DNA of 64,000 nucleotides from Ketobacter sp. (GTDB lineage Bacteria > Pseudomonadota > Gammaproteobacteria > Pseudomonadales > Ketobacteraceae), in the NCBI RefSeq assembly GCF_003671495.1, contig NZ_RCHN01000032.1, forward strand, positions 62,001-126,000. Direction: 5' to 3'. Position numbers and translations under genes: made by a program. This document shows positions 60,222 to 64,000 of the stretch, piece after piece. The notes beneath the pieces were generated by a model. That model was not told the DNA's origin, did not search any database, and saw only the letters and a program-made list of their open reading frames with translations. Positions within the stretch are counted from its first letter, which is position 1, and each line of letters opens with the position of its first letter.

Positions 60222-60593
60222 ATGAAAATTTTCATTGTGATAGGACTGTTCGCCATGGCCCTGGGGGTGATTCTGGGGGCCTTTGGTGCCCATGGTTTGA
60301 AGGGGAAAATCGAGCCCAACCTGCTGGCGGCGTACCAGACCGGTGTGGAATACCACCTCTACCACGCCCTGGGATTGCTGTTGGTGGGGTTGCTGGCCTT
60401 TCACTTCCCCCAGGCGGCGGGCTTCAAATGGGGCAGCTGGCTGTTGCTGTGGGGCATCCTCCTGTTCTCCGGCTCCCTTTACCTGATGGCGTTTACCGGG
60501 CTGCGCTGGCTGGGGGCGATCACCCCGCTGGGGGGTACCGCCTTCATTGTGGGCTGGGTTTGGATTGCCTGGTCTGTGATCAGATCCATGTAA
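60222..60593 (+). CDS. DUF423 membrane protein (YgdD-like)
   Basis: 123 residues with four hydrophobic helices. It begins IFIVIGLFAMALGVILGAFGAHGLKGK and has the GVEYHLYHALGLLLVGLL stretch typical of DUF423; the C-terminal half reads FSGSLYLMAFTGLRWLGAITPLGGTAFIVGW, here by positions 84-114. The function of the family is unknown. The ATG at 60222 follows GGGGGAAAAC; the frame opens at 60210. It is divergent from the reductase gene and upstream of thiS. Confidence 0.88.
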   Translation: MKIFIVIGLFAMALGVILGAFGAHGLKGKIEPNLLAAYQTGVEYHLYHALGLLLVGLLAFHFPQAAGFKWGSWLLLWGILLFSGSLYLMAFTGLRWLGAITPLGGTAFIVGWVWIAWSVIRSM

Positions 60594-60680
60594 AATATTG
60601 GCGCAAGCCTTTACGGGCTGTCATCAATTCAACACAATAGTCAGCCAGCTGAAAATGGACGTTTTATAAACGAATTAGCC

Positions 60681-60908
60681 ATGACACAACCTACCATCAC
60701 AGACACGATCACTGTCACCGTCAATGGTGACGCGCAACAGGTGGCGGCCGGTTCTACGGTGGCCGATCTGGTGGCGTCCATGGACCTGGCCGGGCGCCGG
60801 GTGGCCGTGGAATGCAATCTGGAGATCGTGCCCAAAGCCGCCCACGCCAGCACCCGGCTGCAGGCCGGTGATGTATTGGAAATTGTGCATGCCATCGGCG
60901 GCGGCTGA
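60681..60908 (+). CDS. thiS: Sulfur carrier protein ThiS
   Basis: 75 residues with a beta-grasp fold and the obligatory C-terminal Gly-Gly (HAIGGG). It carries the activated sulfur for the thiazole half of thiamine. It precedes thiG by 41 bases. ThiF and ThiH, its other partners, are not in the window. No TPP riboswitch was seen upstream. Confidence 0.92.
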   Translation: MTQPTITDTITVTVNGDAQQVAAGSTVADLVASMDLAGRRVAVECNLEIVPKAAHASTRLQAGDVLEIVHAIGGG

Positions 60909-60949
60909 GCCGCCCCCCGCTGTCACCCATTCAAGGAATCAGGCCCATC

Positions 60950-61744
60950 ATGACTCAGACCTTCACAGACACCCCGCTCAAAGTTGGACAACGCGAATTC
61001 CGATCCCGCCTGTTGGTGGGTACCGGCAAGTACAAGGATCTGGAGGAAACCCGCCTGGCCATCGAAGCCAGTGGCGCCGAGATCGTCACCGTGGCGGTGC
61101 GCCGCACCAACATCGGCCAGAACCCGGATGAGCCCAACCTGCTGGACGTGATCCCACCGGACCGCTACACCATCCTGCCCAACACAGCCGGCTGCTACAA
61201 CGCCAAGGACGCGGTGCGGACCTGCCGCCTGGCGCGGGAGCTGCTGGATGGCCATAACCTGGTGAAGCTGGAGGTGCTGGGGGATGAAAAAACCCTGTTC
61301 CCCAACGTGGTGGAAACCCTGTCCGCCTGTGAAACCCTGATCAAGGACGGCTTTGAAGTGATGGTGTACACCTCGGACGATCCCATCATCGCCAAGGAGC
61401 TGGAGCAGATGGGGTGTGTGTCGGTGATGCCTTTGGCGGCCCCCATCGGCAGTGGCCTGGGCATCCGCAATCCCTATAACATTCGCATGATTCTGGAAGA
61501 CGCCAAGGTGCCCATCATTGTGGACGCCGGTGTGGGTACCGCTTCGGATGCCGCGGTGGCCATGGAACTGGGCTGTGAAGGGGTGTTGATGAACACCGCC
61601 ATCGCCGCGGCCCGCAACCCGGTGCTGATGGCGTCGGCCATGCGCAAGGCCATTGAAGCCGGCCGTGAGGCGCACCTGGCCGGGCGCATGCCGAAAAAAC
61701 TCTATGCCAGTGCGTCCTCGCCCATCGAAGGCACGTTTTTCTAA
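60950..61744 (+). CDS. thiG: Thiazole synthase ThiG
   Basis: 264 residues. It begins [21 protein letters not shown] and has [19 protein letters not shown], the catalytic Lys in [13 protein letters not shown], and [21 protein letters not shown] with [12 protein letters not shown] for the phosphate-binding loops. It makes the thiazole phosphate from the ThiS thiocarboxylate, deoxyxylulose phosphate and dehydroglycine. Transcribed with thiS and probably trmB. Confidence 0.96.
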   Translation: MTQTFTDTPLKVGQREFRSRLLVGTGKYKDLEETRLAIEASGAEIVTVAVRRTNIGQNPDEPNLLDVIPPDRYTILPNTAGCYNAKDAVRTCRLARELLDGHNLVKLEVLGDEKTLFPNVVETLSACETLIKDGFEVMVYTSDDPIIAKELEQMGCVSVMPLAAPIGSGLGIRNPYNIRMILEDAKVPIIVDAGVGTASDAAVAMELGCEGVLMNTAIAAARNPVLMASAMRKAIEAGREAHLAGRMPKKLYASASSPIEGTFF

Positions 61745-61752
61745 TCGCAGTA

Positions 61753-62475
61753 GTGCAGGTAATCCCATTGAACGACCGCAACACCCAAGCCACTGAACAA
61801 CCCCTGCGCCGCCTGCGCAGTTTTGTGCGTCGCCAGGGGCGCATGACCGAAGGTCAGAGCCGCGCCCTGGACACCCTGTGGCAGGACTATGGCCTGAATC
61901 TGCAGCAGGGCGTCATCAACTATACTGATGTCTTCGGTGGCGATGGCCCGGTGATCCTGGAAATCGGCTTTGGTGACGGCGTGTCCCTGTTGCAGATGGC
62001 CCAGGCGGCGCCGCAGAAACACTTCATCGGTGTGGAGGTGCATCGCCCCGGTGTGGGCAAGCTGATCAACGATGCCCATCACGCCGGTGTGCACAACATC
62101 CGGGTGTTCTGTGAGGACGCCATTGAAGTGTTGCAGCACTGCATTCCCGACCAGAGCCTGGACGGCGTGCAATTGTTTTTTCCGGACCCCTGGCACAAGA
62201 AACGCCACAACAAACGGCGCATCGTGCAGGCGGAGTTTGCGGCCAACATCCGGCGCAAACTGAAAGTGGGCGGCTATTTCCATATGGCCACCGATTGGGA
62301 GCCCTATGCTGAACACATGATGGAGGTGATGTCCGCCGCTGAGGGTTATGACAATTCGGCGGGTGCAGGCCACTATGCGCCAAAGCCGGATTACCGGCCC
62401 AGTACCAAGTTCGAACGGCGCGGTGAGCGCCTGGGGCATGGGGTTTGGGATTTGATATTCGTGAAAACACACTGA
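61753..62475 (+). CDS. trmB: tRNA (guanosine(46)-N7)-methyltransferase TrmB
   Basis: 240 residues from a GTG at 61753. It has [19 protein letters not shown], the SAM site [18 protein letters not shown], and the catalytic [20 protein letters not shown] block, which is diagnostic. It forms m7G at position 46 of the tRNA variable loop. It begins eight bases after thiG, and the thiG-trmB order is common in gammaproteobacteria. Confidence 0.95.
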   Translation: MQVIPLNDRNTQATEQPLRRLRSFVRRQGRMTEGQSRALDTLWQDYGLNLQQGVINYTDVFGGDGPVILEIGFGDGVSLLQMAQAAPQKHFIGVEVHRPGVGKLINDAHHAGVHNIRVFCEDAIEVLQHCIPDQSLDGVQLFFPDPWHKKRHNKRRIVQAEFAANIRRKLKVGGYFHMATDWEPYAEHMMEVMSAAEGYDNSAGAGHYAPKPDYRPSTKFERRGERLGHGVWDLIFVKTH

Positions 62476-62525
62476 GCCGCATTGGGGCTCATAACAATAA
62501 GAAGAGCACCATCAAGAAAGGAACC

Positions 62526-64000
62526 ATGTTAATGCATCGCATTTTTGTCGCACTGCTTCTCTGTGCGTGCACCCTGGCCCAGCCGGTTCGGGCCTCGATA
62601 CCGGAAGACAGCGCGTTGTTGATGCCGCAACCGTTCCAGAACTGGAAAACCCTGCAGACCGAGCACTTCCGCATCAATTACCGGGATCAGCATCTGGCCT
62701 TTGCCCAACGCCTGGCGGCGGTGGCGGAGACGGTCTATGCCAAGCAGACCCCGCGTCTGCAATGGGAGCCGGCCAAACCCACTGAAGTGGTGATCATTGA
62801 CAGTTACGACGGCTCCAACGGGGGCGCCAGCGTGCTGCCCTTCAACCGCTTTTTCATTTTCATGAATGCACCGGTGGACGGCGAGCTGCTGGATAACAGT
62901 CCCTGGATCGAGCAGGTGTTCACCCACGAATTTGTGCACATCCTGCACCTGGATCAAAGTTCCGGTGGACAGACTTTTCTGCGCAACGTGTTCGGGCGCT
63001 TCTTTTTTGCCTTCCCGCAGATCTTCAGCCCCTCCTGGGTCTCCGAAGGCATCGCGGTTTATGAAGAGACCGATGTGGAAAAAGGTTTCGGTCGTGGCCA
63101 GAGCGTGTTTTACGACGCCATGATGCGGGCGGAGTATCTGAAGGGGTTTCGCAGCTTTTCCCAGACCAGTTACCAGGGCTATTGGGGCACGGACTGGCCT
63201 TCCGGTCAGGTCTATTTATATGGCTACTACTTTTTTGAATTCCTGAGGGCGCAGTACGGTGAGGAGAAGGCGTTCGAGTATCTGCGCAATTGGAACAACA
63301 ACATCATTCCCTGGCGCATGCAGGCCCGCGCCCAGCAGGTATTCGGTGTCAGTGCCGAGGCGTTGTGGGACCAGTTTGAAACGTATCTGGATGCAAAATT
63401 CGGTCGCCAGATGGCACGCCTGCCGGTGGTGGAGTACAACGAGATCGTCGCCGACGGGCGCGTGAACGGCAATCCGGTCTGGCTGGCGGACGGCAACCTC
63501 TACTACTACCGGGAAGACGGTCGCCAACATCCGTCATTGCAGCAGGTTTCGGCGGAGGGCGTGGAAACCAGGCTCAGCGACGTGGTGGAGTTGCTGCAGT
63601 TTGATGTGCATCCCCAGGCCGGTGTGTTGATGTCGCGGCATTCAATCTGCAACAACGTGGATGTCTATGCGGATCTGTATCGCCTGCAGGACAACGGTCG
63701 CTGGCAGCGCATCACTGAGTGTGGCCGTTACCCCCGTATCGCCTGGTCCCATTCCGGCCAACAGATCGCAGCAGTGCACACCGACCGGGGTTTGTCGCAG
63801 ATTGCCATTCTGGATGATCGTGGCACCCTGCTGCAGATGCTGCCGGCCCTGGGGCAGGGGGAAGTGATCGGCCATATCGCCTGGTCTCCTGATGATCGCA
63901 AACTGGTGGCGGCGGTGCGGCGCGAACGCAGCGGCTGGAATCTGGAAATCCTCGACCTGGCCCGCAACCTCTGGACACCGCTGACCCGCAATACGCATCT
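62526..64000 (+). CDS. HEXXH metallopeptidase with beta-propeller, cut by window end
   Basis: The frame is open from 62526 to the last base of the window, about 491 residues so far, so the C-terminus is missing. A signal peptide covers residues 3-24 (HRIFVALLLCACTLAQPVRA). A gluzincin-type zinc motif, THEFVHILHLD, lies near residue 137 and a third ligand, WVSEGIAVYEE, about 40 residues on, as in peptidase MA-like enzymes. From about residue 320 the sequence becomes WD40/TolB-like (NPVWLADGNLYYYREDG, IAWSHSGQQIAAVHTD, IAWSPDDRKLVAAV), the start of a beta-propeller. It is exported. A second in-frame ATG at 62532 is an equally good start. Function unknown; cleavage of envelope proteins is plausible. 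Confidence 0.82.
   Translation, partial: MLMHRIFVALLLCACTLAQPVRASIPEDSALLMPQPFQNWKTLQTEHFRINYRDQHLAFAQRLAAVAETVYAKQTPRLQWEPAKPTEVVIIDSYDGSNGGASVLPFNRFFIFMNAPVDGELLDNSPWIEQVFTHEFVHILHLDQSSGGQTFLRNVFGRFFFAFPQIFSPSWVSEGIAVYEETDVEKGFGRGQSVFYDAMMRAEYLKGFRSFSQTSYQGYWGTDWPSGQVYLYGYYFFEFLRAQYGEEKAFEYLRNWNNNIIPWRMQARAQQVFGVSAEALWDQFETYLDAKFGRQMARLPVVEYNEIVADGRVNGNPVWLADGNLYYYREDGRQHPSLQQVSAEGVETRLSDVVELLQFDVHPQAGVLMSRHSICNNVDVYADLYRLQDNGRWQRITECGRYPRIAWSHSGQQIAAVHTDRGLSQIAILDDRGTLLQMLPALGQGEVIGHIAWSPDDRKLVAAVRRERSGWNLEILDLARNLWTPLTRNTH

Noticed and set aside
60594-60680. Possible TPP riboswitch before thiS
   Set aside because: The gap of 87 bases has none of the conserved CTGAGA or ACCTGATCTGG-like segments and is too short for the full element.
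62473-62491. TGAGCC/GGCTCA hairpin at the trmB stop codon as a terminator
   Set aside because: The stem is 6 bp and is followed by ATAACAATAAG with no T tract, so it was not listed.
1-64000. tRNA, rRNA, CRISPR array, insertion sequence or prophage
   Set aside because: No cloverleaf with tRNA invariant bases, no regularly spaced repeats, no transposase or integrase frames and no phage structural genes were recognised by eye.

Overview
The window reads as one contiguous chromosomal segment of a high-GC gammaproteobacterium. The housekeeping genes (phoBR, ubiA/ubiC, rsmD, ftsY-ftsE-ftsX-rpoH, thiS/thiG, trmB) are gammaproteobacterial in type and order. A rubredoxin, an AlkB-family membrane hydroxylase with its own reductase, and an MpaB-type oxygenase suggest a hydrocarbon- or lipid-using, probably marine member of the Pseudomonadales (Alcanivorax/Ketobacter-like). 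That placement is inference; no marker gene was compared. No rRNA, tRNA, CRISPR array, insertion sequence or prophage was recognised.

Layout. 1-7.8 kb: a phosphoesterase cut by the window edge, an amphi-Trp protein, a TraF-like outer-membrane protein, a DUF4124 protein, a YajQ-family protein, the phoB-phoR pair with a Pho box, ubiC-ubiA and rubredoxin. 8.7-10.6 kb: an exported S15/CocE-like hydrolase behind a long leader. 10.6-25.6 kb: the main accessory region. A tightly coupled minus-strand operon (13133-17694) encodes a KAS III-like enzyme, an AurF-type di-iron N-oxygenase, a carrier protein, a thioester-reductase-like enzyme, a phosphopantetheinyl transferase, a second di-iron protein and a second carrier protein. 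A stand-alone adenylation enzyme and a BASS transporter follow. Divergent from it lie an acyl-AMP/CoA ligase, a methyltransferase-MMPL exporter fusion and a LadS-like hybrid sensor kinase. Together these look like a dissociated NRPS-like pathway for an N-oxidised, amino-acid-derived small molecule, with lipid activation, export and possibly sensing alongside. No known cluster with this exact gene set comes to mind; the nearest in enzyme logic are the mgo/pvf and ham systems.

25.6-41 kb: HU, an SCP-2-like protein, a dicarboxylate symporter with a periplasmic partner, an outer-membrane barrel protein, an MpaB oxygenase/flavoprotein pair, an ABC1 kinase, GlxA- and TetR-type regulators, a YbaK-HDOD fusion, rsmD and a pair of M16 peptidases. 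41-53.5 kb: an AddB/AddA-like nuclease-helicase pair, then ftsY-ftsE-ftsX-rpoH. This normally compact block is interrupted by a 110-bp palindromic element and by a YopT-type cysteine protease gene, and rpoH is preceded by a perfect CIRCE operator. 53.5-64 kb: an RND efflux pair, a XylM/XylA-like hydroxylase and reductase, DUF423, thiS-thiG, trmB, and a HEXXH peptidase with a probable beta-propeller that runs off the window end.

All functions come from reading translated sequence by eye; no database search was possible.
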